Positions 21,770 to 31,261 of a stretch of DNA of 64,000 nucleotides are shown piece after piece. Each line of letters starts with the position of its first letter. Positions within the stretch are counted from its first letter, which is position 1. The position numbers and the translations under genes were made by a program. The DNA is from Sthenelais limicola. Its lineage: Eukaryota; Annelida; Polychaeta; Phyllodocida; Sigalionidae. Under the pieces are notes generated by a model that saw only the letters and a program-made list of their open reading frames with translations, searched no databases and was not told the origin of the DNA. Where the stretch lies: positions 13,704,162 through 13,768,161 of the forward strand of contig OW804099.1 of the NCBI GenBank assembly GCA_942159475.1, read 5' to 3'.

Positions 21770-22045
21770 CCATAGTTTAACCAGAAATCATGGCACAATA
21801 TCCATATGAGCTGTTGACAAAATACAGCTTATAGATACCAGCAGTAGGCTGGTGTGTAGGTAAGCTTAAATAACTTGTAATTAACGACTAAATATAATAT
21901 AATTCTGCACTAATCAACAATAGGTTAACATGGAATTATGGCACAGAGTATGAAATAGTAACACCACATCAAGCATGTACCATCAGCAGGTTGGTGTGGA
22001 AGTCAGCTAAAATAACTTTTAATGACTATAATAATACATCTCCAC
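21770..22045 (+). repeat. LTW-type cassettes
   Basis: CATAGTTTAACC marks the first acceptor-like site, and GGTGT|GTAGGTAAG and GGTGT|GGAAGT are degraded donors. The spacer between them ends CTAATCAACAATAG. Both donors depart from GTAAGT, unlike the cassettes at 25,597-25,944, so this set looks less likely to be spliced. The copy-2 partner is at 49,454-49,729. Confidence 0.45.
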
Positions 22046-22095
22046 TAATCAACAACAATGTAAATACATGAAGCCTGACAAGGCAGACACTGGCT

Positions 22096-22640
22096 GCAGA
22101 GTTCCTGCAGGTAGAGAAACTACTTGATCACCTGAGTGTTGTGTAAGTTATGCTCACTGTGTACAGGTAGATAACAGCAGCAGGGTGGAGCACTGCACCT
22201 GGGGAGAATAGTGTAAGATGGTACATGTATGACCAGCCTGACAAGGCACTGGCTACAGAGTTCCAGCAGGTGGAAGCCCTGATAGATCACATGTGTGTAG
22301 TGTAAGTTATGCTCACTGTGTACAGGTAGATAACAGCAGCAGGGTGGAGCACTGCACCTGGGGAGTGTAACATGGACATGTATGACCAGCCTGACAAGGC
22401 ACTGGCTACAGAGTTCCAGCAGGTGGAAGCCCTGATAGATCACATGTGTGTAGTGTAAGTTATGCTCACTGTGTACAGGTAGATAACAGCAGCAGGGTGG
22501 AGCACTGCACCTGGGGAGTGTAACATGGACATGTATGACCAGCCTGACAAGGCACTGGCTACAGAGTTCCAGCAGGTGGAAGCCCTGATAGATCACCTGA
22601 GTGTTATTTAAGTTAATTATGCTCACTGCAACAGGTGGAG
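22096..22640 (+). repeat. 153/159-bp tandem array (EFQQVEALIDH module)
   Basis: GTAAGTTATGCTCACTG occurs at 22,143, 22,302 and 22,455, followed by a decayed fourth. Each unit has GCAGGGTGGAGCACTGCACC, then GACCAGCCTGACAAGGC, then a frame reading PDKALATEFQQVEALIDHM that ends at a GTAG or GTAAG donor-like site. The peptide is coiled-coil-like. Copy 2 (49,780-50,165) has one unit fewer, accounting for the offset change of 159. Confidence 0.8.
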
Positions 22641-22727
22641 CTAATACTGGACCATCTGAGTGTTATGTAAGTTAACTATTCTCCCTGTGTACAACTACAT
22701 AGCAGAGTCTGATGTACCCCACTTTTT

Positions 22728-22890
22728 ATTTCATAGATGGATTACCAGACCATCTACGTAAAAAGGTTTTATTTGATAATGCCCATAATCTAAATGCAGC
22801 AAATCAATCAGCTCGTAATAAACAAGCAATATTAGCCAAGTTTAACATGCGATCGCCAAAATGCCCATAAGGAGAGAAGCTTGATGATAC
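22728..22890 (+). pseudogene. Gag internal fragment
   Basis: TTTCATAGATGGA, CATCTACGTAAAAAGG, AATGCAGCAAATCAATCAGC and TGATGATACAAGAGCCC match 27,895-28,050 of the gag-pro remnant. This copy reads DGLPDHLRKKVLF, which is better preserved than its relative, where CTGTAAAAAG-type changes create a stop. It is a short scrap, directly followed by the tRNA-like element. The copy-2 partner is at 50,253-50,415. Confidence 0.65.
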
Positions 22891-22923
22891 AAGAGCCCTA
22901 CCCGCCATCCCTACTCCACCTAA

Positions 22924-23110
22924 GGTTCATAGCTCAGTGGTTAAAGCACTGGACTAAAGAGTCAACAGTTGTGAGCTCGAGCCTCAACTGGTCTCACTAC
23001 TTTTTTTTCTGGTCTCACTACTTTTTTTTTATCTCTGGGTCGCATAGATGCTATGCCATTCTACGCGACAGGGATGGCGGGTGGGTTAGCTTCTTAAACG
23101 TGGGATGGGA
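22924..23110 (+). mobile_element. tRNA-derived SINE-like element
   Basis: TAGCTCAGTGG (22,930-22,940) fits a pol III A box and AGCTCGAGCC (22,974-22,983) a B box, about 33 bp apart as in tRNA genes. The tRNA-like part ends near CTCAACTGG. A direct repeat CTGGTCTCACTAC then occurs twice with T-runs (pol III terminator-like), followed by a non-tRNA body (GCATAGATGCTATGC hairpin, GATGGCGGGTGGG). The acceptor and anticodon stems pair poorly, so this is a SINE or tRNA pseudogene and not a functional tRNA. An identical copy lies at 50,449-50,635. Confidence 0.6.
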
Positions 23111-23682
23111 AAGGCAGGAGAGAGCACATATCAATATAATGTTTTACACATAATTACCCATCGATACTAAATGGGCTATCGATACTACTAAAGGAAAACA
23201 TAGGCGTTCAGGCCAGCGCTAGCATATTGCCACTCTTCCTGGATTTGGTATTAAGGTGATGGCTTGATATTTGCCGTTCCATATACCTATGGGACTGAAC
23301 CTTTTGGATTAATTTACCAATGAATTGAGAATTTTCCCAACACATTCCAATTAGGATATGTTTTCTGGTTGTTTAGGAACAGCAAATTGGATATTCCACA
23401 ATGTTCTTGTATTAAAGCTGTTACTTAAATAGAAGGTTTACTCCAACTCTTTAGACATGGGTGACTGGGAGTTTATTTGCTGCATGCTATGGATGTGAAG
23501 TGTACATGGGGCAATGTATTTTGTGCTCTTTCCTAGCAGGGATAGTAGAGATGGTGCTGACAAGGCTATAGGAATGTGGACGTGGATTTGGTCTTAGGCT
23601 GCCTAACCCTTCTCATTGGGTCATGAAATCTTTTTGCAAAGTTTGAAATATTTTGTAGGGGTTCTATAGAACTATTTTGAAT

Positions 23683-23934
23683 TTATTTAAGGAAACCCTG
23701 CATGAATGGATTGAAGGGATTCTTCTCCTTCATACCAAAGTCAAGGGAGACGATTTGTATCACTATATTGTCTGGGTTTATATCCAAATCAGTGACAATT
23801 TCCTCAGCCATCCTTACTTTGTCTGTGAGACAGGTGAAGGCTACAGGATTGTGGATGGACTCTAAGAGCATTTCATTTTTGAACATTTCGACCGATGCCC
23901 GATAAATCGGGTTTCTCGCTATATACTTACGCAC
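23683..23934 (-). pseudogene. Minus-strand coding relic (EEIVTDLDINPDNIV)
   Basis: The 83-codon open frame runs from GTG to TAA and includes KNEMLLESIHNP, FTCLTDKVRMAEEIV, DLDINPDNIVIQIVS and LDFGMKEKNP. A diverged copy near 582-712 changes D to E, D to E, N to D, L to F and D to E in this frame, with synonymous changes besides. The forward frames take less conservative changes. That pattern indicates the minus strand was once translated. It lacks an ATG and its homology to the 0.6-kb copy stops at KNP, so it is a partial exon or relic. The family is not recognised. An identical copy lies at 51,208-51,459. Confidence 0.45.
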
Positions 23935-23954
23935 TATACTATATACTTACGCAC
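23919..23954. repeat. 15-bp direct repeat TATATACTTACGCAC
   Basis: Two copies are separated by five bases, just at the 5' edge of the minus-strand frame. On the minus strand each contains GTGCGTAAGTATATAG, which ends in an AG acceptor-like dinucleotide. The copy-2 partner is at 51,444-51,479. Confidence 0.6.
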
Positions 23955-24230
23955 GGTCAGGGGATATGTGTTTTCCGATGTATATTCCCCGTAAAACTAT
24001 GCTAGTATCACTCTCTATCGATATCAGTGATACTACTCTACAACTTGGACGGAAGGAATTGTTTCATAAGGCCATATTTAAAAAACGAACAAAAAATGTG
24101 GTTACCGAATACCATACCAAACATTGCTTACCGAACATTGCCAAATAAGTACCTATCAACACTCTACCTACTGGTGGAGTTGGTCAGGCTCAACCAACGC
24201 TTGTCAACACAACAATCAACAGCTTTGTGC

Positions 24231-24271
24231 GGGAGGTGGGGGGGGGGAGGGGGGTTGAGGGGGGGGGAGGC
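24231..24271 (+). other. G-quadruplex-prone G tract
   Basis: There are four or more G runs of three to ten bases within 41 bp (GGGAGGTGGGG, GAGGGGGG, GAGGGGGGGGG). It is strongly different from the AT-rich surroundings and sits between the minus-strand relic and the coiled-coil fragment. The same tract lies at 51,756-51,796. Confidence 0.6.
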
Positions 24272-24376
24272 TAGACGGTCCAATAGACTATAGAGAGAGG
24301 TTAACTTTTTCTCATAAGCAGCTAATTTATCTTCTTAGATTTACTTCTGGATAAACACAACTACACTATACATTGA

Positions 24377-24700
24377 CATGAGTATGTTTCATTACTCCAT
24401 AATGATGAATCAATAGCAGACCACAATATACAACAACTTTATCTTCTTTATCAACTAGATAGCCTGGAGGGCCAGGTAGAAAATATACTCCATCAAGTAG
24501 AGCTGGAACTGAATGAATATTGGGGCATGGGTTTGGAACCAGTGCATTTAACAGAGGACTTGGTGTCAAAGGATGAGACAGGTTTTAGGACAGATGAAGG
24601 GTGTTATACTACCATTGCAATGGTACAATGGGAATACCGAGACCCATGTGTTAGAAGTAACAAACTCTCAAGTTATTATTGTATTGGAGCTGAAGGATAG
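24377..24700 (+). pseudogene. Coiled-coil-like open frame without start codon
   Basis: A 107-codon frame follows an in-frame TGA and has no early Met. It reads HEYVSLLHNDESIADHN, then IQQLYLLYQLDSLEGQVE and a continued Leu/Glu heptad, then WGMGLEPVHLTEDLVS, DETGFRTDEGCYT, and ends CIGAEG and TAG. The composition and the diverged copy at 746 (intact upstream, frameshifted downstream) suggest a former coding exon of an unidentified protein. No convincing acceptor is present at its left end. An identical copy lies at 51,902-52,225. Confidence 0.45.
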
Positions 24701-25104
24701 GACTCTTGAGTTCTGGGAGGAGTGGGTACTCCAGGCTTATCCTTTTCCACATAACATTCAGTATCAACCTATTGCATGCATTTTTGTGTGCTTGCATGTA
24801 TTGCATTCTTTACTTGATGCATGTATTGCATTCTTTACTTGGCATGTCCCATCGAAACCATAATGATCTTTTAATGGGATATTTGGTTTTACTTGTTTTC
24901 TACATTTCATGATTGTTTCTGCATTTTTCTTTGAAGTTGACTAAGGGTTGCTTTAGTTGACAAAGAAGTATTGTGGACAATGAAGACCAAGATTGAGTCT
25001 CACAACCTTTCCTTGATGTGCAAGCTTGGAATAGTTTTCTCAAGCAATATGTTCCTCATCAACTAAAAGACGAGAGGAAAAATGTTACAGTCCAGATTTA
25101 TAGG

Positions 25105-25215
25105 GATACATACCATGTCCTGCCTGTACTGGAGGCTATACACACCTGCTTCTGTGTGCAAGGGTAAGAAACTCACTGAGGTTCAACAACTCAAGAGTAA
25201 ACTGGACAGGAATGA
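25105..25215 (+). repeat. 130-bp module upstream of 62-bp array
   Basis: It is a standard unit (CATGTCCTGCCTGTACTGG, GTGTGCAAGGGTAAG, AACTCACTGAGGTTCAAC). It supplies the sequence from which the adjacent 62-bp unit was shortened. The copy-2 partner is at 52,630-52,740. Confidence 0.6.
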
Positions 25216-25450
25216 GAAGTGCAAGGACCACTAACACCATGTGCTGCTTCTACTGGAGGCTATACGTACAGGAATGAGAAGTTCAGGGACCACTAACACC
25301 ATGTGCTGCTTCTACTGGAGGCTATATGTACAGGAATGAGAAGTGCAAGGACCACTAACACCATGTGATGCTTCTACTGGAGGCTATATGTACAGGAATG
25401 AGAAGTGCAAGGACCACTAACACCATGTCCTGCTTCTACTGGAGGCTATA
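25196..25450. repeat. 62-bp tandem array (four units)
   Basis: ACCACTAACACCATGTG recurs at 25,227, 25,289, 25,351 and 25,413, giving exact 62-bp spacing. The unit contains CTTCTACTGGAGGCTATA(C/T)GTACAGGAATGAGAAG and lacks the GGGTAAG donor that the parent 130-bp module carries. The copy-2 partner (52,721-52,975) has the same number. Confidence 0.9.
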
Positions 25451-25596
25451 TGTACCTGCTTCACTATACAAGGGTAAGAAACAAGGGTTAAACAGAAACA
25501 ACTCAACAGTAAACTGGACAGTGATGAGACATGTCCTGCCTGTACTGGAGGCTATATGTACCACATTCACTGTACGCATTCACTAATTAACCATAG

Positions 25597-25944
25597 TTTA
25601 ACCAGAAATCATGGCACAGTATCCATATGAGCTGTTGACAAAATACAGCTTATACCAGCAGCAGGCCGGTGTGTAAGTAAGCTAAAATAACTTGTAATTA
25701 ATGAATCAATATAATATAACTATCCACTAATCAACAATAGGTTAACATGGAATTATGGCACAGATTGTGTACCTTACACAGATACAGGCAGTAGGCTGGT
25801 GTGTAAGTCAGCTAAAATAACCTGTAATTAATGACTCAATATCGTGTAATTCTCCACTAATCAACAATAGGTTAACATGGAATTATGGCACAGAGTAAGA
25901 ACTAGTAACTCCCCATCAAGCATGTACCAGCGGTGGGCTGGTGT
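25597..25944 (+). repeat. Three exon-like LTW cassettes with perfect splice-like borders
   Basis: The cassettes are 25,597-25,672 (76 nt), 25,741-25,802 (62 nt) and 25,871-25,944 (74 nt), separated by spacers 25,673-25,740 and 25,803-25,870, both exactly 68 nt. Each spacer starts GTAAGT and ends CTAATCAACAATAG. The 62-nt cassette reads LTWNYGTDCVPYTDTGSRLV. The third has a stop (GAGTAAG) in that frame. None of the lengths is a multiple of three, so including two neighbours would shift the frame. Either these are mutually exclusive exons or decayed ones. The copy-2 partner is at 53,122-53,469. Confidence 0.5.
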
Positions 25945-26239
25945 GTAAGTGAGCTAAAATAACTTATAATGACTTCATTATAATTCTCCACTAATCAAGA
26001 ACAATGTAAAATCATGAAGCCTGACAAGGCAGGCTCTGGCTACAGAGTTCCAACAGGTGGAAGCCCTGATAGATCACATGTGTGTTGTGTAAGTTAGTTA
26101 ACTATGCTCAATGCGTACAGCAGAGTTACAGGCTCAGTTGAACCACTAGAGGAGATATCCAAGTTGTTAAGAAGGAATCAGTAAAACTATAGCAGGTAAA
26201 CTCCTGCCACCATAATTAGGGTCTAAAGAGTCTAATGAG

Positions 26240-26360
26240 GTATAAAGTCTGGCAAAATAGGCCAGAAAAAGGATGCCAGTACACCTCAGATATTCAAGCT
26301 AGAAGGTAAGTGTTATGATTGTTCGAGTTATGGCCACATAAAAAGGCTTTGTGCAGGTTT
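26240..26360 (+). pseudogene. Zinc-knuckle scrap of a retroelement gag
   Basis: Bases 26,311-26,352 encode CYDCSSYGHIKRLC, a C-x2-C-x4-H-x4-C knuckle typical of retroelement nucleocapsid, preceded by a Lys/Gln-rich stretch and followed shortly by TAA. It is a different knuckle sequence from that at 28,147, so it comes from a second gag region or a second element. The left part is related to 2,480-2,620, which lacks the knuckle. The copy-2 knuckle is at 53,836-53,877. Confidence 0.6.
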
Positions 26361-26479
26361 GTAAATTGGAGGGGGAGATTCTTGTATGAAAAAGTCTGGA
26401 GGTAATGATAACAACTCTGGATCAACTCAAGAGTAAAATGGACAGGGAAGAGAGGTTCAAGGACCACTGACAGTGTGTT

Positions 26480-26880
26480 CGGTCTCTACTGGATGCTATA
26501 TACACAACTATACTAGGGTAAGAAACTCACTGAGGTTCAACAACTCAAGAGTAAACTGGACAGGGATGTACTGCCTATACTACAGGCTATATCTATACAC
26601 TACAGTGTGCAAGGGTAAGAAACTCACTGAGGTTCAACAGAAACAACTCAAGAGTAAACTGGACAGGGATAAGAAGGACAAGGACCACTAACACCCTGTC
26701 CTGCCTCTACTGGAGACTATAGGTACCACCTACACTATACAAGGGTAAGAAACTCACTGAGGTTCAACTGTAACAACTCAAGAGTAAACTGGACAGGAAT
26801 GAGAAGTGTAAGGTTCACTAACACCACGTCCTGCCTGTACTGGAGAATATATACACCTACACTATACAGGGGTAAGAAAC
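26480..26880 (+). repeat. Run of 130-bp modules
   Basis: There are three to four modules with AACTCACTGAGGTTCAAC and AAACTGGACAGG, separated by ACTATACAAGGGTAAG or ACTATACTAGGGTAAG donor-like sites. The final unit continues into a unique sequence (26,885-27,060) in which no feature is recognised. The copy-2 partner is at 54,005-54,405. Confidence 0.6.
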
Positions 26881-27044
26881 TGACTATTCTTATATTGAGG
26901 CTGAACTTCGCCTCTATTTGCAACACAGTCACGCTTGGTACTGTACTGTACTGAAATTTGTAATTAGGCATTCACCGGAAGAAATGATATTATTATCATT
27001 ATTGACTGAACAACCTATATTGTAATTTTCGATCAGTACAACTA

Positions 27045-27240
27045 AAGAATTCTTGAATTGAATTGAATATTAGTTGTGTTGCTACAACTAGGAATCTTTC
27101 AGCAATAACAGGCTGAGAGGGCATCCTGACTCTACCGGGAAGTGAACCACCAGAAGTACTAAAATCAATAAAAGTCAATTATTCCAATATTAGTTGTGTT
27201 AGGAATCTTTGGTGCCATGACCAGGATTGGGTTTCAGGTA
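27045..27240 (+). promoter_or_regulatory. Possible LTR end / leader of gag-pro remnant
   Basis: ATATTAGTTGTGTT and GGAATCTTT occur twice (about 27,068 and 27,189), the first copy interrupted by a hairpin TAGTTGT-GTTGCT-ACAACTA (27,071-27,090). The second is followed by TTTGGTGCCATGACCAGG, which has the TGG start expected of a primer-binding site. The gag-like Met is at 27,349. It resembles an LTR/PBS/leader arrangement, but no second LTR is in sight. The copy-2 partner is at 54,570-54,765. Confidence 0.35.
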
Positions 27241-27348
27241 GCCCTGAAGAAACAAAGAGGAGTCTGAGACAAGATGAGTCACCACTGTTTGTTCATTGTT
27301 CTCCTCAGATATTGGCAAAGTATTTTATAGTAACTGTTGTTCAAAGTA

Positions 27349-28924
27349 ATGGTAAATGAAAACATGGCTGCTGCAGATGGACCTGCACAGGTACCACCAC
27401 AGGTACCACCACCCCAAGTACCCCAAGTAAATCCAATAGAGGTAGCATTTAACAATTTGGCGACCCAAATTCATGGTTCATCGCTTTTTCAAAGGGATTC
27501 AGTTTGGGGCAGATTGCCAAAATTCTCGGGTGATTTAAAAAAATGGCAAAACATGGTTAAAAGAAATAAAAAAGGCTGCAAGAATAGTAAATTATGATGA
27601 CCAGGGCCGTAAACTAGTAGCATATCAAACTGCTGAAGGTGAACTTAATGATTTCATAGAAAGGTATATGACCCCCCCATCCAATTGCCACTTGGGATCA
27701 ATTTAAGGAAGAGGTGAGCAGTAGATTTGGCCAGTTTAGAGATCCCCATTTATCTCTGTCCAGGTTACGTCTAACACATACATGAATGCAGGGGTAGCCA
27801 TACAGGCATATGCGGAAAGGATAATGGAGCATTCTGTAGAAGCATTTGCTGGGCAATCTGGGGGGGTTGATGCAGTTCAGTATCAAGTTGTGGGATATTT
27901 CATAGATGGACCATCTATGTAAAAAGGTTTTACGTGATAACCCCATAATCTAAATGCGTCAATTCAATCAGCTCGTAATAAACAAGCGCTATTAGCATGC
28001 GATCGCAGAAACGCCCAGAAGGTCAAAAGCGTGATGATACAAGAGCCCAGCCAAAGCGTGACTTGTACAAGAGACGTGAACAAACTCCCCATAATCAAAA
28101 TCCTAACCATCAAGTGATGGAGCTGAAAATACGTTTTAGGGGATGTTGCTTTAAGTGTGGTAACAAGGGCCATAGGTAGCATGATTGCAGAAAGCGGTTC
28201 ACTAACACTGCTGAGGAGCAGACAAAGAGAAAAACTTCAGGAGAAAAAGGTAAGAAATTAATAACTTGTTGGGCTTTTGGCAAGTCAGGCTACATTTCAA
28301 GAGAATGCACTGAAAAAAAGAAAAACGAACAGTTGGAAAACTAGATACCGTGGCCATGGCCTCATGTCCGACTGAGGGGGCCAAAGGGGAAACATTTCAA
28401 TTATATGTTGGACTTCTCAAAACATGTCTTATCAAAATTGGAAAACAGAAATGGAGTGGGCTCCTTGATCCTGGACCTGAGTTCTCTCTCCTAGATGATA
28501 TATTAAAATGTATAAATCAATGCCTCCAAAAAACTGACTCTGAAATTGAGGGGATAGGAAATGGTTCTGTGAAGGTTCTCGGTAAAATTAATGATTTAGA
28601 AATTAAAATAGGGGGTGGAAAATACAACAAACATTCCTAGTAACAAGAGGTACCAAAAGAAAGATCTTGCTGGGCACAGACTTTCATGATTCATATGGAT
28701 TAAGAGTATATCATGATCTAATGGCTTTCAAACGTAGACAAAGTTGTATCCCCATGCAGAGGGACATTCATGTTAATTCCATTGTGTGTGCATGCAATAA
28801 TGTGACTATTCCACTGAAACATATCATTGTTTTGTTTGCTAAATGTAAAAGTCATTTTAGTGGGACAGTTGAATTAAATCCTCCAGACAATGGATGGTTG
28901 CAATCCGAGCCAACAACAGGTTAA
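27349..28924 (+). pseudogene. Broken gag-pro of a Ty3/gypsy-like retrotransposon
   Basis: The order is a Pro/Gln-rich N-terminus (VPPQVPPPQVPQ), a gag matrix/capsid-like region (LPKFSGDLKKW), a basic region, a zinc knuckle at 28,147-28,188 (CFKCGNKGHR then TAG inside the knuckle), a second degraded knuckle (CWAFGKSGYISREC, one Cys and the His replaced), and a retropepsin-like region with LLDPGPEFSLL (28,458-28,490; Asp-Pro-Gly where Asp-Thr/Ser-Gly is usual) and ILLGTDFH. Breaks lie in the A-run near 27,570, the C-run near 27,672, stops at 27,783 and 28,177, and a frame change near 28,630. No reverse transcriptase follows; it ends at CAACAACAG, abutting an LTW module. Confidence 0.8.
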
Positions 28925-29010
28925 CATGGAATTATGGCCCAATGTGTGTATCTCATACAGATACCAGCCACAGGCTAGGGTGTAAGTCAGCTAAAATAAC
29001 TTGTAATTAA
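28923..29010 (+). repeat. LTW cassette after the gag-pro remnant
   Basis: GTTAACATGGAATTATGGCC follows directly on the retroelement sequence CAACAACAG and reads LTWNYGPMCVSHTDTSHRLG up to GGGT|GTAAGT. The retroelement therefore replaces the usual spacer precisely at the acceptor-like AG, suggesting recombination at, or splicing-related use of, that point. The copy-2 partner is at 56,448-56,535. Confidence 0.45.
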
Positions 29011-29149
29011 TGAATGTAATTAATCTTATCTTATCTTAACTGAGCATAGATTAACACTATGTACAGATCGATACTCACTGAGGTTCAACAACTCCAGAGT
29101 AAACAGGACAGGAGTGAGACATGTTCTGCCTGTAGTGCTGTAATAACAC

Positions 29150-29520
29150 AATCACCTGTACACAGTGAGTTGTAACAAGTACAAGGGTAAGATGTATAAA
29201 CTAATTGTTGTTAAACCATAACAATAGAACTGAGTGAGTGGTACACAGGGTCCACAGACCAGCTGTACACAGTGAGTTGTAACAAGTACAAAGGTAAGAT
29301 GTATAAACTAATTGTTGTTAAACCATAACTGTAGAACTGAGTGAGTGGTACACATGGTCCACAGACCAGCTGTACACAGTGAGTTGTAACAAGTACAAGG
29401 GTAAGATGTATAAACTAATTGTTGTTAAACCATAACAATAGAACTGAGTGAGTGGAACACAGGGTCCACAGACCAGCGGTACACAGTGAGTTGTAACAAG
29501 TACAAGGGTAAGAAACTCAC
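29150..29520 (+). repeat. 107-bp tandem array (about 3.4 units)
   Basis: CTGTACACAGTGAGTTG or CGGTACACAG starts at 29,156, 29,263, 29,370 and 29,477, exactly 107 bp apart. The unit contains AACAAGTACAAGGGTAAG, TAATTGTTGTTAAACCATAA and GAACTGAGTGAGTGG. It again carries the GGGTAAG donor-like site. The copy-2 partner is at 56,675-57,045; a single unit with flanks lies at 62,870-63,013. Confidence 0.9.
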
Positions 29521-30034
29521 TGAGTAACTCACTGCAGGCTATATCTATACACTTCAGTGTGCAAGGGTTAGAAACTCACTGAGGTAAAACAGAAACAACC
29601 CAAGATGAAGATTGACAGGATTGAGAACTGGCTGGGAAACTTGATACCAGTGTAACAAGTACAAGGGTAAGAAACTCACTGTGGTTCAACGTAAACAACT
29701 GAAGAGTAAACTAGACAGGGATGAGAAGTGCAAGGACCACTAACCTCTACTGGAGGCTATGACTACATCGTTCACTATAAACTCACTGAGGTTCAACTAA
29801 AACAACTCAAGATAGATGTGACAGATGTTGTACAGCAGTGGCTGAGTGTAACACGGTGATCCATGTTGTGTAAGTAATTCACTTATTAGCCATAGTGTAA
29901 AATCATCAAGTGCTTCATCAATGGTCTAAGAGGTAAAGACACCCATGCACAGGTTGAATGAACACATTCAATCTATTTTCTGCAAAATTGGATATTCATT
30001 CCTTGATGACTATAATTGTTTCTTTTGATGCAAG

Positions 30035-30142
30035 TACTTCAAGCTACTGAGGAGAACCAAGAATTGAAGTATTGCGATATACTACAATGTCCACCAACTA
30101 TTCAAAGCAGCACTTGTGTCATTTTGTCACACAGGCTGGCAT
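30035..30142 (+). CDS. 108-nt exon-like module, open frame
   Basis: It is exactly 108 nt between TCTTTTGATGCAAG and GGCAT|GTAAGT. The homologous frame is open throughout (LQATEENQELKYCDILQCPP and on through QSSTCVILSHRLA). It begins TA where others begin AA, which matters because a preceding phase-1 exon ending in T would give TTA here but a stop (TAA) in front of the others. This is the best-preserved copy in the macro-repeat. The copy-2 partner is at about 57,560-57,667. Confidence 0.35.
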
Positions 30143-30169
30143 GTAAGTAAAATCTAGAATAACTAAAAT

Positions 30170-30960
30170 AAGAATAAAAAAGGTGAGAAATAAATAACTT
30201 GTTAGGCTTGTGGCAAGTCAGGCTACATTTCAAGAGAATACACTGAAAAAAGCAAAACAAACAGTCAGGAAACTAGATAACACGGCCATGGCCTCATGTC
30301 CGACTGAGGGGCCGAAGGTGAAACATTTCAAGTATATGTTGAACGTCTGAATGCATGTCTTATCAAAATTGGAAAACTGACCAAACAGCCACCACAGATG
30401 TGACAAGGTAAGAAACAGTGATTGTGATAGATGTATGGTTGTACAGGGTGAAGGGAACTAAGGCACCAACTTGTAAGGATCCTCATGTACCAATGGTATG
30501 TATGTGCAAGGGACTTCACTGAAATAACTCAAGCTTAACATGGAGCTATGGCCCAGTGTGTGTACCTGACACAGGTAAAAGTAACAGCCACGGGCTGGGG
30601 TGTAGGTAAGCTAAAATTGTTGTTGAGAAAGAGACAGCTTCATTGTACAATGATAAACTCATGGAATCCAGTATAATCTCATGGAATCCAGTGAAGGTGA
30701 AACATTTCAAGTATATGTTGAACGTCTGAATGCATGTCTTATCAAAATTGGAAAACTGACCCAACAGCCACCACAGGTGTGACAAGGTAAGAAACAGTGA
30801 TTGTGATAGATGTATGGTGGTACAGGGTGAAGGGAACTACGGCACCAACTTGTAAGTATCCTCATGTACCAATGGTATGTATGTGCAAGGGACTTCACTG
30901 AAACAACTCAAGCTTTACATGGAATTACGGCCCAGTGCATGTACCTGACACAGGTAAAGG
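30170..30960. repeat. Tandem 379-bp repeats with gag/protease scraps
   Basis: Units at about 30,328 and 30,707 are 379 bp apart. The region begins with a degraded knuckle (GGCTTGTGGCAAGTCAGG, keeping the Cys codon lost at 28,270) and CATGGCCTCATGTCCGACTG, both from the gag-pro element, then the CCACCACAG(A/G)TGTGACAAGG module. It forms the junction between macro-repeat copies 1 and 2. The equivalent junction of copies 2 and 3 lies at 57.69-59.45 kb and carries the LINE. Confidence 0.6.
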
Positions 30961-31261
30961 TACCAGCAGCAGGCTGGTGTGTAAGTCAGCTAAAATAACT
31001 TGTAATTAATAACTCAATATAATATAATTATCCACTAATCAACAATAGGCTAACATGGAATTATGGCACAGAGTGTGAAATTGTGGCACCCCATCAAGAA
31101 AGTATCCGCCCTAGATTGATGCAGGATATCATTTTATTTTCTGTTTTTGTTCTTATAGTTGTTTTTTTTCTCATTTTTAATGATATTGCCCCCCCCCCTG
31201 CCCTGCTCTCACTCCCTCCAACCTTGAAATCATTTGTTTCAGTCTCTAACGGCCTTGCACC

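Larger units (their letters stand above)
3903..30692. repeat. Macro-repeat copy 1 (about 26.8 kb)
   Basis: Every landmark here recurs in the same order and orientation in copy 2. The offset is 26,790 at the left end (GAAGGTGAAACATTTC at 3,903 and 30,693), 28,028 after the 95-bp array, 28,034, then 27,939, 27,684 and 27,525 toward the right. Each change coincides with a visible indel. The left boundary is approximate, because short homologous protease scraps continue upstream and tandem copies have no unique end. Long stretches such as 22.9-28.9 kb differ from copy 2 at only a handful of bases. Confidence 0.92.

Noticed and set aside
22924..23000. Functional tRNA gene
   Set aside because: A and B boxes are present but acceptor and anticodon stems do not pair properly, and it is followed by a SINE-like body.
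24231..24271. Coding sequence Gly/Arg-rich (88-codon ORF at 24,027-24,293)
   Set aside because: The Gly-rich end is just the translated G tract; the rest has no relative and crosses the relic on the opposite strand.
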